This document shows positions 24,388 to 35,128 of a stretch of DNA of 64,000 bases, piece after piece; positions within the stretch are counted from its first letter, which is position 1, and the number at the start of each line of letters is the position of its first letter. The stretch spans positions 124,001 to 188,000 of the forward strand of contig NZ_CP065373.1 of NCBI RefSeq assembly GCF_015710575.1. Reading direction: 5' to 3'. The position numbers were made by a program, and so were the translations under genes. The stretch is from Mycolicibacterium mengxianglii. GTDB taxonomy: Bacteria > Actinomycetota > Actinomycetes > Mycobacteriales > Mycobacteriaceae. The notes beneath the pieces were generated by a model. The model was not told where the DNA came from, made no database searches, and saw only the letters and a list, made by a program, of their open reading frames with translations.

Positions 24388-25736
24388 TTGCCGATAGCCT
24401 GATTCATGTTGTCGGCGAACTGTTGTGGTCCGATCGAGAGCTGGAACAACCTGGCGATGTTGTCGAGCAGGGTCTCGGCGGCTGTCGGTGACAGGGCCTG
24501 ATCCCACGACTGTGCGAAAACCTTGGCGTCGGTGGATACCTGGTAGATGAACTCGAGGAATTCGGCGTCCTTCGAGGCGCCCAGTTCGTTCTGCGTGCCC
24601 TGCACGATGGGAACGCTGCCGATGTCGATCCACTGCTTGACCTCGTCATCGGACAAGACCGCGGTGCTGAGGAACTTCTTGGCGGCTTCCTTCTGCTCAT
24701 CGGTGGCCTTCGAGTAGATCGACAGATACTGGGCTGGATTGCCGACCGTATCGGTCAGGTCGCCGCGGCCGCCGTCGACAGCCGGGAAGTTCATGTAGCC
24801 GAGCTTCCCGCTGGAGACGAAATCACCCCCGTCAGTAGACATTCCGCCGTACGTCCAGCTCCCGTGCAGCATCATCGCTGCCTTGCCCGTGTACAGCAGC
24901 GCCTGGTCGGCGTTGGAGTCGGCAGTGATCGAGGAGAAGCCCCTGACGAAACCGTCGGCCTTGATCAGGTCCTGCACCCTGGTCAGCGCGTCGATGGCGG
25001 CGGGGTTCGACCAGGCGTTCTGCTCGCCGTTGTACGCAGCCTCGAACACCTCGGGCCCGCCTATGCGGTCGAACAGGAACTCCAGCCACATCATTTCGGT
25101 CCACCGGGATTGCCCGCCGAGCGAGAAGGGAGCAATGCCGGCCGCGTTGAACTTCGGCACCAGATCCATGATGTCGCCCCAGCTTTGCGGTGGTGCGGCA
25201 CCCACGTTGTCGAACACCTCTTTGTTGTAATAGAGGACAACCGGTTGCACGACCTCGGCGGGCATCGCATAAATCTTGTTGTCCACCGTGGCGGGGGCGA
25301 AAGCGGTTGGAAACAACCGGTTCTTCGCCGCCGGGTTCTCGTCGAACCAGGAGGTCAGGTCATCGACCTGGCCGGCATCGACGTAGCTACGCAAGGTGCC
25401 GCCGCCCCAGCCGAAGATGAGCGTCGGCGCCTGGCCGGCACCGATCGCCGTCTTGATCTTCGTCTTGAAGGCGTCGTTCTGGAAGGCGGTGATTTGAATT
25501 TGGTTGTCCGGGTTGGCCTTGTTGAACCGGTTGACCGTGTCGGTCCGGATCCCTTCCTGCGGCTGGGAGGTGAGGAACCAGTAGGAGGCCGATCCGACCC
25601 CGCCGCCACCGGAGTCGCCGGGCCTGCTGGGTCCTGAGCTCCCGCAAGCGGCCAGGGCGCCCAGGGCGGGCGCAGCGAGTGCGGCGGCCAGGAAGGTCCG
25701 ACGCGTTGTGGTGAAGTCGACGGTTGTGAAGTCCAC
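24384..25736 (-). CDS. Sugar ABC transporter substrate-binding lipoprotein with Tat-type signal
   Basis: A 450-residue extracytoplasmic binding protein. The N-terminus shows TTRRTFLAAALAAPALGAL, a twin-arginine motif, followed directly by the lipobox LAAC, so it is likely Tat-exported and lipid-anchored. The body has the bacterial solute-binding 1 fold: NKANPDNQIQITAFQNDAFK, MPAEVVQPVVLYYNKEVFD, LLYTGKAAMMLHGSWTYGG. GTG 25736 is chosen over the open frame reaching 25898 because GGAG precedes it and it places the signal at the N-terminus. It is the first gene of the importer operon, beginning 103 bp from an operator-like palindrome. Confidence 0.9.
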   Translation of the reverse strand: MDFTTVDFTTTRRTFLAAALAAPALGALAACGSSGPSRPGDSGGGGVGSASYWFLTSQPQEGIRTDTVNRFNKANPDNQIQITAFQNDAFKTKIKTAIGAGQAPTLIFGWGGGTLRSYVDAGQVDDLTSWFDENPAAKNRLFPTAFAPATVDNKIYAMPAEVVQPVVLYYNKEVFDNVGAAPPQSWGDIMDLVPKFNAAGIAPFSLGGQSRWTEMMWLEFLFDRIGGPEVFEAAYNGEQNAWSNPAAIDALTRVQDLIKADGFVRGFSSITADSNADQALLYTGKAAMMLHGSWTYGGMSTDGGDFVSSGKLGYMNFPAVDGGRGDLTDTVGNPAQYLSIYSKATDEQKEAAKKFLSTAVLSDDEVKQWIDIGSVPIVQGTQNELGASKDAEFLEFIYQVSTDAKVFAQSWDQALSPTAAETLLDNIARLFQLSIGPQQFADNMNQAIGK

Positions 25737-25838
25737 GCTCAGCTCCGTACGTGAAAGCCGCGCCGTCGCGGCTTGTCGGTCATCCGAGGCGGGCATCGCG
25801 GGTCCGGGAGGTCGCCGTTGCTGTCGCGAGGCGAGGGC

Positions 25839-25852
25839 CCGAAATATTTCGA
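25839..25852. promoter_or_regulatory. LacI-type operator candidate, importer side
   Basis: The core palindrome CGAAATATTTCG (25840-25851) is a perfect 12-bp inverted repeat identical to the core at 26027-26038. It lies about 100 bp before the binding-protein start in the 337-bp divergent region. The regulator is presumably the LacI protein encoded at 28520. The rest of the divergent region is AT-richer than its surroundings and contains no gene. Confidence 0.7.
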
Positions 25853-26025
25853 CGGTGGCCGCAAACTCACGGTATATTTTCGGTTTTGTGGATGTCAATA
25901 GCGTGTTTTATTTGGCATGGACAACCGCACCTGGCCGGGGGCAGTTATGGCAAATGCATTGTTGGCACGACTTTTTAGTGCTAGGACGTTAGTGTCGACT
26001 TTTGTCCACGGCCTCCGAAAATAAA

Positions 26026-26039
26026 TCGAAATATTTCGA
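26026..26039. promoter_or_regulatory. LacI-type operator candidate, glucosidase side
   Basis: TCGAAATATTTCGA is a perfect 14-bp palindrome 34 bp before the GTG start of the GH3 gene. It shares 13 of 14 bases with the element at 25839-25852, 187 bp away. Two identical operators flanking a divergent promoter region suggest cooperative or looping repression. Confidence 0.7.
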
Positions 26040-26073
26040 ATACGGATGGCCGTCGAGTTGGAAGGACTGTCCC

Positions 26074-28527
26074 GTGACGCCAACACAACCGGCCGAGCAG
26101 ACCACTGCTGCCGCGGGGCCGGATACCCGGCCGTGGCAGGACACGGCGCTTCCGGCAGCCGAGCGGGTTGAACTCCTACTGGCCGAACTGAGCCTCGAGG
26201 AGAAAGTCGCCCAACTGGGCAGCCGTTGGGTCGGTAACGACAGGCAAGGTGGCGAAGAAGGCCGGGACACCAACGACTTTGACGGGCAGGGTGCCGAAGC
26301 CGTCAACAATGTCGCGCCGATGGAGAACGTCTTCGCGCTCTCCGGCGGCGTCACGTTGCGTGACGCGGCCAGAAACGGGCTGGGGCACCTCACGCGCATC
26401 TATGGCAGTAGACCCCTCACGCCGGCCGAGGGTGCCGCCGAACTGATCAGCCAGCAGCGGACCGTGCTCGAGCAGTCCCGGCTGGACATTCCCGCCCTCG
26501 TGCACGAGGAGTGTCTGACCGGCTTCACCGCGTACGGCGCGACGGTATACCCCGCGGCAATTGCGTGGGGCGCCACCTTCGACCCACTCCTGGTGCAGGA
26601 GATGGCCGCCGCGATCGGCGCTGATATGGCCGCCGTCGGTGTGCACCAAGGACTCTCGCCGGTACTCGATGTCGTCCGCGACTACCGCTGGGGCCGGGTC
26701 GAGGAGACGATGGGTGAGGATCCCTACGTCGTGGCCACACTCGGCGCGGCGTATGTCCGCGGGCTGCAGAGCGCGGGTGTGATCGCCACCCTCAAGCACT
26801 TCGCCGGTTACTCCGCGTCCCGCGCGGGACGCAACCACGGGCCGGTACCGATGGGCAGGCGCGAGCTCTTCGACGTGATCTTCCCGCCGTTCGAGGTCGC
26901 GGTCACCGTCGTCGGGGCGGGCTCGGTGATGAGTGCCTACCACGACGTGGACGGAATCCCGGCGTCCGCGGACCCCTGGCTGCTCACCGAAATTCTGCGC
27001 GGGCACTGGGATTTCGCCGGCACTGTGGTCTCCGATTACTGGTCGGTGCCGTTCCTGTCGATGATGCACCGCGTGGCGGCGGACGCCGAGGAGTCCGGGG
27101 TGGCAGCGCTGGCCGCCGGCGTCGACGTCGAGCTGCCGGATACCGTCGGTTTCGGAGGCCTCACCGAACGGGTGCGCAACGGCGACCTACCCGAGGAACT
27201 GGTTGACCGGGCAGTGCGTCGGCTGCTGCTGCAGAAGGTGCAGCTCGGTCTGCTGGACCCGGACTGGACCCCGGAAGCGTCGGTGGCGAACGCCTCCGGT
27301 GTCGACCTGGACTCGCCGGCCAACCGCGACCTCGCGCGGCGGCTGGCCGAACGCTCCATTGTGCTGCTCGACGAAGGCACTGCGCTGCCCCTCGGCGGTG
27401 CCGGTCGTCCCGTGGCCGATCGGATTGCCGTCGTCGGCCCGTGCGCAGCGGACCCGCGAACCTTCATGGGCTGCTACGCCTTTCCCAACCACGTGTTGCC
27501 GCGCTATCCGGGGCGCGGACTCGGCGTGCCGGTGGCTACCGTGGTGGAGGCCCTGGAACACGAACTCACCGACGCGCAGATCCGTTACGAGCAGGGCTGC
27601 CCGGTTCAGGGCACCGACCGCTCCGGGTTCGCTGCCGCGGTCGAAGCCGCTGCGTCCGCGGATCTCTGTATCGCCGTGGTCGGTGATCTCGCCGGACTCT
27701 TCGGTCATGGTTCCTCCGGCGAGGGATGTGACGCGGCGGATCTGCAACTTCCCGGTGTCCAGGCCGACCTACTCGAGGCGCTCCTGAACACTGGCGTTCC
27801 TGTTGTGGTGGTGGTGGTTTCGGGCCGTCCGTACGCACTCGGCGCCGTGGCGGGCCGGGCGGCCGGGCTGATCCAGGCGTTCATGCCCGGGGAGGAAGGC
27901 GGTGCGGCCATCGCGGGAGTGCTGTCCGGACGTGTTCAGCCCGGCGGCAAGCTGCCGGTTCAGATTCCGCGAATCCCGGGCGGCCAGCCCGGCACGTACC
28001 TGCAGCCCCCACTGGGCACGCAGGATGCCGGTATCAGCAGCATCGATCCCACCCCGCTGTTCCCGTTCGGGTACGGGCGCAGCTACACCACCTTCGAACT
28101 GGATGACCTGCGGATCAGTGCTGACAGCGTGCCCACCGACGGAGAGTTCACCGTATCCGTGCGGGTCCGCAACACCGGGTCCCGCGCCGGAGACGAAGTG
28201 GTGCAGATCTACCTGGAAGACCCGGTGGCGTCGGTGGTACGCCCGGCCCGGCAGCTCATCGGCTACGCGCGCGTGACCGTGCCGGTTGCGGGTGCGGTCA
28301 TCGTGAGCTTCACAGTGCACGCCGACCGCACGGCGTTCACCGGGCGGGACCTCGACCGGATCGTGGAGGCGGGTCAGCTGGAGCTGCTGGTGGGCACCTC
28401 GGTCACCGACGTGCCCTGTCGCGGCACCGTCTGGCTGACCGGCGCCACCCGCGTGGTCGGTGCCGACCGCGCCCTGCTCACCCCGGTGGTCGTCACCGCC
28501 GCTCCCCAGGTCAATGCCCATGGCTGA
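26074..28527 (+). CDS. Glycoside hydrolase family 3 beta-glucosidase
   Basis: An 817-residue GH3 enzyme with the three usual domains: a TIM-like barrel, an alpha/beta sandwich and a C-terminal fibronectin-III-like domain (from about residue 680, FTVSVRVRNTGSRAGDEVVQ). The nucleophile Asp321 lies in TVVSDYWS, and substrate-binding residues are in LKHFAGYSASRAGRNH. There is no signal peptide, so it acts in the cytosol on imported oligosaccharides. GTG 26074 has GAAGGA upstream; the frame is open to 26002 but would run through the operator. It overlaps the lacI start by 8 bp. Confidence 0.93.
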   Translation: MTPTQPAEQTTAAAGPDTRPWQDTALPAAERVELLLAELSLEEKVAQLGSRWVGNDRQGGEEGRDTNDFDGQGAEAVNNVAPMENVFALSGGVTLRDAARNGLGHLTRIYGSRPLTPAEGAAELISQQRTVLEQSRLDIPALVHEECLTGFTAYGATVYPAAIAWGATFDPLLVQEMAAAIGADMAAVGVHQGLSPVLDVVRDYRWGRVEETMGEDPYVVATLGAAYVRGLQSAGVIATLKHFAGYSASRAGRNHGPVPMGRRELFDVIFPPFEVAVTVVGAGSVMSAYHDVDGIPASADPWLLTEILRGHWDFAGTVVSDYWSVPFLSMMHRVAADAEESGVAALAAGVDVELPDTVGFGGLTERVRNGDLPEELVDRAVRRLLLQKVQLGLLDPDWTPEASVANASGVDLDSPANRDLARRLAERSIVLLDEGTALPLGGAGRPVADRIAVVGPCAADPRTFMGCYAFPNHVLPRYPGRGLGVPVATVVEALEHELTDAQIRYEQGCPVQGTDRSGFAAAVEAAASADLCIAVVGDLAGLFGHGSSGEGCDAADLQLPGVQADLLEALLNTGVPVVVVVVSGRPYALGAVAGRAAGLIQAFMPGEEGGAAIAGVLSGRVQPGGKLPVQIPRIPGGQPGTYLQPPLGTQDAGISSIDPTPLFPFGYGRSYTTFELDDLRISADSVPTDGEFTVSVRVRNTGSRAGDEVVQIYLEDPVASVVRPARQLIGYARVTVPVAGAVIVSFTVHADRTAFTGRDLDRIVEAGQLELLVGTSVTDVPCRGTVWLTGATRVVGADRALLTPVVVTAAPQVNAHG

Positions 28528-29578
28528 GCGGGGCGGTACGCGCGCGACCCTGGCCACGGTGGCCGCCTCGGCGGGGGTGTCGGTGGCCACGGTCTCCAAG
28601 GTGCTCAATGGCCGCACCGACGTCGCCCCGGCTACCCGGTCCCGGGTGAAGAACCTGCTGGCGCAGCACGACTACGTTGCCCGGCGCGCCGAGCCTCCCA
28701 CCGCGGGGGACCGAGCCGAGCCGCCGACGGTAGAGCTGTTGTTCCACAAGGATTTCAACGCCTACGGCATCGAGGTGGTCCAGGGTCTGCTCGATGCCGG
28801 AGACGCCGCCGGGGTCGCGGTGGTCGTCAGCCGCCGGCCCGACGACCAGCGCGATACCGGTGGGGCGGCACAGTGGGTGGCCGACCTGGCCGCCGCGGGC
28901 CGCCGCGCGGTGATCTCCGTGGTGGACCAATTGCCCGAGGCCGACATCGAAGCGTTGCACCGGTTCGGGCTCCCCCTGGTCGTCATCGATCCGCTCAACC
29001 AACCGAGCGCGCGGATCACCAGCGTCGGGTCGACCAACTTCTCCGGCGGACTGGCGGCGACACAACACCTGCTCGCGCTGTCGCACCGGCGGATCGCGTA
29101 CGTCGGGGGCCCCATGACCGCGGCGTGCAACCAGGCCCGGTTGCACGGCTACCGGGCGGCGATGGAGGAGGCGGGCGCCCAGGTCGACGACGCGTATGTG
29201 CGAACCGGGGATTTCCTCTACGACGACGGACTACGTGAAGGCCTCGCACTGCTCGACCTCGCGGAGCCGCCGACGGCAGTGTTCGCGGCCAGTGATGAGA
29301 CCGCGCTGGGGGTGATCGAGGCAGCACGGTCGCGGGGATTGCGGGTGCCCGAAAACCTCAGTGTGGTGGGGTTCGACGACACCCAGTTGGCCAAGCTGTC
29401 CGCGCCACCGCTGACCACGATCCGACAGCCACTGCGCGAGATGGGCGCGGTCGCCATGCGCACCGCGCTGCGTCTGGCCGCCGGCGAGGAACTCGATTCA
29501 CACCACGTGGAACTGGCCACCCAACTCGTCGAACGCCGGTCGACCTCGCAGCTGCAAACCCCGACAGGAGCAACGTGA
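28520..29578 (+). CDS. LacI family transcriptional regulator
   Basis: A 352-residue repressor. The DNA-binding head is TLATVAASAGVSVATVSKVLNGRTDVAPATRSRV, with the hinge region following, then a periplasmic-binding-protein-like sensor domain (GGPMTAACNQARLHGYRAAM, FAASDETALGVIEAARSRGL, VVGFDDTQLAKLSAPPLTT). It lies between the GH3 and GH1 genes with overlaps at both ends (8 bp, and 1 bp by ATG 29578), so it is part of the operon it probably represses. ATG 28520 is used; ATG 28514 is also possible. The inducer is presumably a beta-glucoside. Confidence 0.92.
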   Translation: MAERGGTRATLATVAASAGVSVATVSKVLNGRTDVAPATRSRVKNLLAQHDYVARRAEPPTAGDRAEPPTVELLFHKDFNAYGIEVVQGLLDAGDAAGVAVVVSRRPDDQRDTGGAAQWVADLAAAGRRAVISVVDQLPEADIEALHRFGLPLVVIDPLNQPSARITSVGSTNFSGGLAATQHLLALSHRRIAYVGGPMTAACNQARLHGYRAAMEEAGAQVDDAYVRTGDFLYDDGLREGLALLDLAEPPTAVFAASDETALGVIEAARSRGLRVPENLSVVGFDDTQLAKLSAPPLTTIRQPLREMGAVAMRTALRLAAGEELDSHHVELATQLVERRSTSQLQTPTGAT

Positions 29579-30987
29579 TGAGCAGCCATGACGACACGGC
29601 GGGATTTCCCACAGGGTTCGTCTGGGGCACGGCGACAGCCAGCTACCAGATCGAGGGAGCAGTCACCGCAGGAGGACGCCGGCCGTCGATCTGGGATACG
29701 TTCTCGCACAAGCCCGGAACGATCCACAACGGTGACACCGGCGACGTCGCCGACGATCACTACCACCGCTACCGCGAGGACGTCGGCCTGCTGGCCGACC
29801 TCGGCGTGACCCATTACCGATTCTCGCTGGCATGGCCGCGGCTGCAACCAGACGGCAAGGGCGCCATCAACGCAGACGGCCTTGATTTCTACACCCGGCT
29901 GGTCGACGAGTTGCTCGCCCACGACATCCAACCGTGGGTGACGCTGTACCACTGGGATCTGCCGCAGGCCCTCGAGGACGCCGGAGGCTGGCCGGAGCGC
30001 GACACCGCCGAACGCTTTGCCGACTACGCGGCACTGACGCACGACAAGCTGCACGACCGGATCCAGCACTGGACGACGCTGAACGAACCGTGGTGTTCGG
30101 CTTTCCTGGGATACGCGGCCGGCGCACACGCGCCCGGCCGTACAGAGCCCGCCGCCGCGCTGGCCGCGGCCCACCACCTGCTGCTCGGGCACGGTCTGGC
30201 GGTGGAGGTCATGCGGGAGCAGGACCGCGACTCCCGGCTCGGCATCACCGTGAACCTGTCGCCGGTCGATCCGGCGACCGAGGATCCCGCCGACGTCGAT
30301 GCCGCCCGCCGGGTCGACGCCGTGTCCAACCGCGTGTTCCTGGATCCGCTTCTGCGCGGCCGTTATCCGGACGACCTGCGTGCCGATGTCGCCGCCATCA
30401 GCGATCTCGGCTTCGTGCAGCCCGGCGACGAGGCGGTGATCGCCGCGCCGCTGGACTTCCTCGGCGTCAACTACTACTTCCGGGCCGTCGTGCGGGCCAA
30501 TCCCGGCGAGCCGGTGCCGGATCCGCACGCCCGCGCCTGGGTGGGCAGTGCCGACGTCGAACCGGTACGTACCGGCCTGCCGACGACGGCGATGGGCTGG
30601 GAGATAGACCCGTCTGGCCTCCACGACGTGCTCACCAGGGTGCACCGCGACTACGGGCCGGTGCCGATCTATGTGACCGAGAACGGAGCGGCCTTCGACG
30701 ACGAAGTTGCAGACGACGGCAGGATCCATGACGAAGATCGGATATCGTTTCTGGACAGCCACTTTCGGGCCACGCTTCGGGCGATCGACGACGGCGCTGA
30801 CGTGCGGGGCTTCTTTGTGTGGAGCCTGCTGGACAATTTCGAGTGGGCGTACGGCTACGACAAGCGGTTCGGGCTTGTTCACGTCGACTACGCGACGCAG
30901 ACCCGCACGCCCAAAGACAGCGCGCGCTGGTTCGCCGCGGTGACCCGACGCAACGGCTTGGCGGCGGAAGTCGCGGTGCTCGACTGA
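29578..30987 (+). CDS. Glycoside hydrolase family 1 beta-glucosidase
   Basis: A 469-residue GH1 (alpha/beta)8-barrel enzyme. N-terminal signature: FVWGTATASYQIEGAV. The acid/base Glu170 is in TLNEPW and the nucleophile Glu368 in YVTENGAAF; both are intact. The aglycone-site Trp motif near the end is FVWSLLDNFEWAYGY. The length is standard. It is cytosolic. Having GH1 and GH3 glucosidases in one operon with an importer suggests use of beta-glucosides such as cellobiose or gentiobiose. ATG 29578 is chosen, seven bases after AGGAG. Confidence 0.95.
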   Translation: MSSHDDTAGFPTGFVWGTATASYQIEGAVTAGGRRPSIWDTFSHKPGTIHNGDTGDVADDHYHRYREDVGLLADLGVTHYRFSLAWPRLQPDGKGAINADGLDFYTRLVDELLAHDIQPWVTLYHWDLPQALEDAGGWPERDTAERFADYAALTHDKLHDRIQHWTTLNEPWCSAFLGYAAGAHAPGRTEPAAALAAAHHLLLGHGLAVEVMREQDRDSRLGITVNLSPVDPATEDPADVDAARRVDAVSNRVFLDPLLRGRYPDDLRADVAAISDLGFVQPGDEAVIAAPLDFLGVNYYFRAVVRANPGEPVPDPHARAWVGSADVEPVRTGLPTTAMGWEIDPSGLHDVLTRVHRDYGPVPIYVTENGAAFDDEVADDGRIHDEDRISFLDSHFRATLRAIDDGADVRGFFVWSLLDNFEWAYGYDKRFGLVHVDYATQTRTPKDSARWFAAVTRRNGLAAEVAVLD

Positions 30988-31009
30988 CAGCCGATGGCAC
31001 GCGGGCGGC

Positions 31010-32719
31010 TCAACTGATGCCGGCCGCACCGAGTCGAACGTCGGAAGCGCCCAGTCGCGCAGCGTCCGCGGTGAAGTCGTCCGCCTGGAGTTGGGAGTCC
31101 CGCTCCGCGGCGACGCGAGCGTCGTAGTGCGCCACCTCACGGGTGATGTCGTCGGGGGTCCAGCCGAGGACCGGCGCCACCAGGTCGGCCACCTCGCGCG
31201 CGGCGACGGTACCCCGGTCCGGCACCTCGATCGAGATCCGGGTCCGGCGGGTCAGCACGTCCTCGAGGTGGCGCGCGCCCTCGTGGCTGGCGGCATAGCA
31301 GGCCTCGACCTTCAGGTATTCGGGCGCGCCCGACAGCGGTGCCCCCAGTTCCGGTTGTCGGCGGACCAACTCGAGCACTTCGTCGATCAACGTCCCGTAG
31401 CGGCCGAGCAGGTGCTCGATCACCGAGACGTGCAGTCCGCTGCGCTCGGCGGTGTGATGGCGCGCGTTCCACGCGGCGCGGTAGCCGTCCGCGCCGACCA
31501 GTGACACGTGCTCGGTGCACGACGCCGGTGCAGCGCGGCCGAGTCCGCGGACCGCGGAATCGACTGCATCCCTTGCCATTACCCGATAGGTGGTGTATTT
31601 GCCGCCGGCGATCACGGAAAGTCCGGGGACCGGGCTGGCAACGGCGTGCTCGCGAGACAGGGTACTGGTCGAGTCGGATTCACCCGCCAACAGCGGACGC
31701 AGGCCGGCGTACACCCCGACGACATCGCTGTGGGTGAGTGGGTCGACGAGCAGGGTGTTGACGTGCGCGAGCAGGTAGTCGATATCGGTTCGGCTGGCGG
31801 CCGGGTGGGCGAGGTCCAATGACCAGTCGGTGTCGGTCGTTCCGATGATCCAGTGGCTGCCCCACGGGATCACGAACAGCAGACTCTTCTCGGTGCGGGT
31901 GATGATGCCGGTGGCGGAATTGATCCGGTGGCGGGGAACCACGAGATGCACACCCTTGGAGGCCCGCACCCGGAATTGACCGTGGCTTCCGATCAGGTCG
32001 TGAATTTCGTCGGTCCATACCCCGGCCGCGTTGATGACCTGCCGTGCGCGGATGTCGAGCTCGTCGCCGCTCTCCAGGTCACGGACCCGGGCCCCGACCA
32101 CGCGGTCGCCGTCGCGGAGGAAACCGATGACCCGAGTGCTGTTGGCGCACAACGCACCGAACTGCGCGGCGGTCCGGGCGAGCATCATCGTATGGCGGGC
32201 GTCGTCGACGCGGCCCTCGTAGAAGCGGATCGCCCCGCGGATGGTGGTGGGATCGCCGGAGGGGAATGATTGCAACGTTGTCCCGCGGGTCAGATGCCTG
32301 TGGTGTCCGGGCACACCGCGGCCTGCGCCCATGACGTCGTAGACGCCGATTCCCAGGCCCGCGTAGGCACGGTCGAGCCGCTTCTGCAGCGGATAGATGA
32401 ACGGCACGGGTCGGGCCAGGTGCGGGCACAGCGTGTTGAGCGCCAGTGAGCGTTCTCGCAGCGCCTCGAAGACCAGAGAGAAGTTGAACTGTTCGAGATA
32501 GCGCAGGCCGCCGTGGACGAGCTTGCTCGACCGGCTCGACGTGCCGGATGCGTAGTCGCGCGCCTCGACCAGTCCGACCCGTAGCCCTCGGGTGGCGGCG
32601 TCGAGCGCGGTGCCGGCACCCACCACACCGGCCCCGATGACGAGGACGTCGAGTTCCTCGGCGCCGAGCCGGTCCAGTGCCGCAGTGCGCTGGGTCGGGT
32701 TCAACGGCCTTGCCATCAT
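31010..32719 (-). CDS. glpD: Glycerol-3-phosphate dehydrogenase
   Basis: A 569-residue FAD-dependent, membrane-associated enzyme oxidising glycerol 3-phosphate to dihydroxyacetone phosphate and passing electrons to quinone. Seen: the FAD-binding motif [21 protein letters not shown] at residues 25-45, [24 protein letters not shown], and IGTTDTDW. The length matches GlpD. ATG 32719 overlaps the glpK stop by 4 bp, so the order is glpF-glpK-glpD. Control is likely by the divergent IclR-type regulator and CRP. Confidence 0.95.
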   Translation of the reverse strand: MMARPLNPTQRTAALDRLGAEELDVLVIGAGVVGAGTALDAATRGLRVGLVEARDYASGTSSRSSKLVHGGLRYLEQFNFSLVFEALRERSLALNTLCPHLARPVPFIYPLQKRLDRAYAGLGIGVYDVMGAGRGVPGHHRHLTRGTTLQSFPSGDPTTIRGAIRFYEGRVDDARHTMMLARTAAQFGALCANSTRVIGFLRDGDRVVGARVRDLESGDELDIRARQVINAAGVWTDEIHDLIGSHGQFRVRASKGVHLVVPRHRINSATGIITRTEKSLLFVIPWGSHWIIGTTDTDWSLDLAHPAASRTDIDYLLAHVNTLLVDPLTHSDVVGVYAGLRPLLAGESDSTSTLSREHAVASPVPGLSVIAGGKYTTYRVMARDAVDSAVRGLGRAAPASCTEHVSLVGADGYRAAWNARHHTAERSGLHVSVIEHLLGRYGTLIDEVLELVRRQPELGAPLSGAPEYLKVEACYAASHEGARHLEDVLTRRTRISIEVPDRGTVAAREVADLVAPVLGWTPDDITREVAHYDARVAAERDSQLQADDFTADAARLGASDVRLGAAGIS

Positions 32720-34230
32720 GGGACGTCGACCCAGTCCAGGGAGCGTTCGACGGCTTTCTGCCAACCGGTGTAGCCGGCGGCGCGTTCCTCTTCGCTCCAC
32801 TGCGGCGACCAGCGGTGGGATTCGTTCCAGTTCTGGCGCAGTTCATCGGTATTACGCCAGAACCCGACGGCCAGGCCGGCGGCGTAGGCGGCTCCCAGGG
32901 CGGTGGTCTCGGCCACCACCGGGCGGCTGACCGGGACACCGAGGATGTCGGCCTGCAGCTGCATGCACAATTCGTTGACGGTGACGCCACCGTCGACCTT
33001 CAACACCTCCAGGTGCACGCCCGAGTCGGCTTCCATGGCATCGGCGACGTCGCGGCTCTGGTAGCAGATCGATTCCAGGGTGGCGCGAGCCAGGTGCGCG
33101 TTGGTGTTGTACCGGCTCAGCCCCACGATCGCGCCGCGCGCGTCGCTGCGCCAGTAGGGAGCGAACAGGCCGGAGAATGCCGGCACGAAGTAAACGCCGC
33201 CGTTGTCACTGACTTGCCTTGCGAGTACTTCGCTTTCGGCCGCGGAGTCGATGACGTGCAGTTGATCGCGCAGCCACTGCACTGCTGATCCGGTGACCGC
33301 GATCGACCCTTCCAAGGCATAGACGGGTGCGTCGGTGCCGAGCTGATAACAGACGGTGGTGAGCAGACCGTTCTTGCTCCGGACCGGAGTGAGGCCGGTG
33401 TTGAGGAGCAGGAAGTTTCCGGTGCCGTAGGTGTTCTTCGCCTCGCCCGGGGCGAAGCAGACCTGGCCGAACATGGCCGCCTGCTGATCTCCGAGGTCGG
33501 CGGTGAGCGGGATTCCGCCATAGGGGCGCGTGGACGTGGTGGTGCCGTATCCGGCGGGGTCCGACGACGGCCGGATCTGCGGGAGCATGCGCCGGGGGAC
33601 ACCGAAGAAGCCGAGCAGTTCGTCGTCCCAGTCGAGAGTCTCCAGGTTCATCAGCATGGTGCGGCTGGCGTTGGTCACGTCCGTGACGTGCACACCTCCG
33701 TTGACCCCGCCGGTGAGATTCCACAACAGCCAGGAATCCGTCGTCCCGAACAGGGCGTCGCCGTTCTCGGCATCCGCACGCACCCCTGGCACGTTGTCGA
33801 GAATCCACTGGATCTTGCCGCCGGAGAAATAGGTCGCCGGCGGTAGGCCGGCCTTCTCGCGGATGACTTCTCCTCGGCCGTCGCGGTCCAGGGCCGCGGC
33901 AATCGCGTCGGTGCGGGTGTCCTGCCACACGATCGCGTTGTAGTACGGACGGCCGGTGCGGCGGTTCCACACCACAGCGGTCTCGCGCTGGTTGGTGACC
34001 CCCAGCGCGGCCAGGTCACTCGGCTGCAGTTGAGCGCGGTTGAGTGCGCTCTGCAGCGCAGAGCTGGAACGCTCCCAGATCTCGATCGGGTTGTGCTCGA
34101 CCCAGCCCGGTCGCGGCAGGATCTGCTCGTGCTCGAGTTGGTGGCGGGCCACCTCGTTGCCTGCGTGGTCGAAGATCATGAAGCGGGTGGAGGTGGTGCC
34201 CTGGTCGATGGCGCCGACGAAATCAGCCAT
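32716..34230 (-). CDS. glpK: Glycerol kinase
   Basis: A 504-residue FGGY-family kinase converting glycerol to sn-glycerol 3-phosphate. Seen: [16 protein letters not shown] (ATP phosphate-binding), [22 protein letters not shown] and [20 protein letters not shown] near the C-terminus. All landmarks are intact. It lies 29 bp after glpF and overlaps glpD. A second glycerol kinase is encoded at 36047, so this locus carries two; this one belongs to the complete uptake operon. Confidence 0.95.
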   Translation of the reverse strand: MADFVGAIDQGTTSTRFMIFDHAGNEVARHQLEHEQILPRPGWVEHNPIEIWERSSSALQSALNRAQLQPSDLAALGVTNQRETAVVWNRRTGRPYYNAIVWQDTRTDAIAAALDRDGRGEVIREKAGLPPATYFSGGKIQWILDNVPGVRADAENGDALFGTTDSWLLWNLTGGVNGGVHVTDVTNASRTMLMNLETLDWDDELLGFFGVPRRMLPQIRPSSDPAGYGTTTSTRPYGGIPLTADLGDQQAAMFGQVCFAPGEAKNTYGTGNFLLLNTGLTPVRSKNGLLTTVCYQLGTDAPVYALEGSIAVTGSAVQWLRDQLHVIDSAAESEVLARQVSDNGGVYFVPAFSGLFAPYWRSDARGAIVGLSRYNTNAHLARATLESICYQSRDVADAMEADSGVHLEVLKVDGGVTVNELCMQLQADILGVPVSRPVVAETTALGAAYAAGLAVGFWRNTDELRQNWNESHRWSPQWSEEERAAGYTGWQKAVERSLDWVDVP

Positions 34231-34259
34231 GTGCCGTTTCCTTTTGTTGTGGGTTGGGA

Positions 34260-35102
34260 TCAGAGAGCGGACGTGGATGCGGGCCGGTGGGAGTCGGCCG
34301 GATTCTCATCGGGGTCTTCCTGGTCCGACACCTCGTCATCGGGGAGGAAGCGCTCGATCAGCCAGCGGTAGGCACCGGCGCCGAGCAGACCACCGATCAG
34401 CGGCCCCACGATGGGGACCCAGAAGTACAACAATCCGGTCTGATCGCGGAATGCGGTGTCGTAGCCGGTGATGAACGAAGCCAACCGCGGGCCGAAGTCG
34501 CGGGCCGGATTGATGGCGTAACCGGCATTTGCGCCCCACGCCATGCCGATTCCGACGACGACGAGCCCGATGACCACCGGCGCCAGCCGCGGCCAGGGTC
34601 CGTGGTTGCGCGGATCGGTCAGCGCCATCACCAGGAACAGCAGGATCGCGGTACCGACGACCTGGTCGAGCAGCGCGATGCCCTGGCTGATCGGCAGTGC
34701 GCCGTTGCCGGGCAGGGTCGAGAAAATCCCCTGCGTGGCGACCGTGTGGCCCGGGTCGACGGCGCCGATCGCTTCGCTGTAGGTGGCGCGCACGATCAAC
34801 GCGGCGACGAACGCGCCGAGCAGTTGGGCGAGGCTGAACGGAACCACCTTGCGCCACGGGAAGCCCCGGAACACCGCCATGGCCAGCGTGACGGCCGGGT
34901 TGAGATGCGCACCGCTGATCCTCGCCGCGGTGTACACGCCCAGCACCACCCCCAGGCCCCAGCCCCACGCGATCGAGTCGTGGTCGCCGAGGTCCCCCTC
35001 GCCGGTGACGACCTGTGCGACCACGCCGACCCCGAACAGAATGAGAATGAGGGTGCCGGCGAACTCCGCGCAGAGTTCCCCGACGATGGTTCGTCGTGCC
35101 AT
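34260..35102 (-). CDS. glpF: Aquaglyceroporin / glycerol facilitator
   Basis: A 280-residue MIP-family channel with six helices and two half-helices. The NPA boxes are HLNPAV (about residue 68) and NPARDFGPR; the Asp after the second box marks the glycerol-permeable subgroup. The C-terminal tail is acidic and extended ([11 protein letters not shown]). ATG 35102 is preceded by AAGGAG. It is the first gene of the glpFKD operon, with a CRP-like site and several palindromes upstream. Confidence 0.94.
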   Translation of the reverse strand: MARRTIVGELCAEFAGTLILILFGVGVVAQVVTGEGDLGDHDSIAWGWGLGVVLGVYTAARISGAHLNPAVTLAMAVFRGFPWRKVVPFSLAQLLGAFVAALIVRATYSEAIGAVDPGHTVATQGIFSTLPGNGALPISQGIALLDQVVGTAILLFLVMALTDPRNHGPWPRLAPVVIGLVVVGIGMAWGANAGYAINPARDFGPRLASFITGYDTAFRDQTGLLYFWVPIVGPLIGGLLGAGAYRWLIERFLPDDEVSDQEDPDENPADSHRPASTSAL

Positions 35103-35128
35103 GACCGTCTCCTTGATCCGGGTCCAGA

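Noticed and set aside
29218..31140. Minus-strand open frame of about 640 codons opposite lacI and the GH1 gene
   Set aside because: Antisense to two genes with intact catalytic and DNA-binding motifs.
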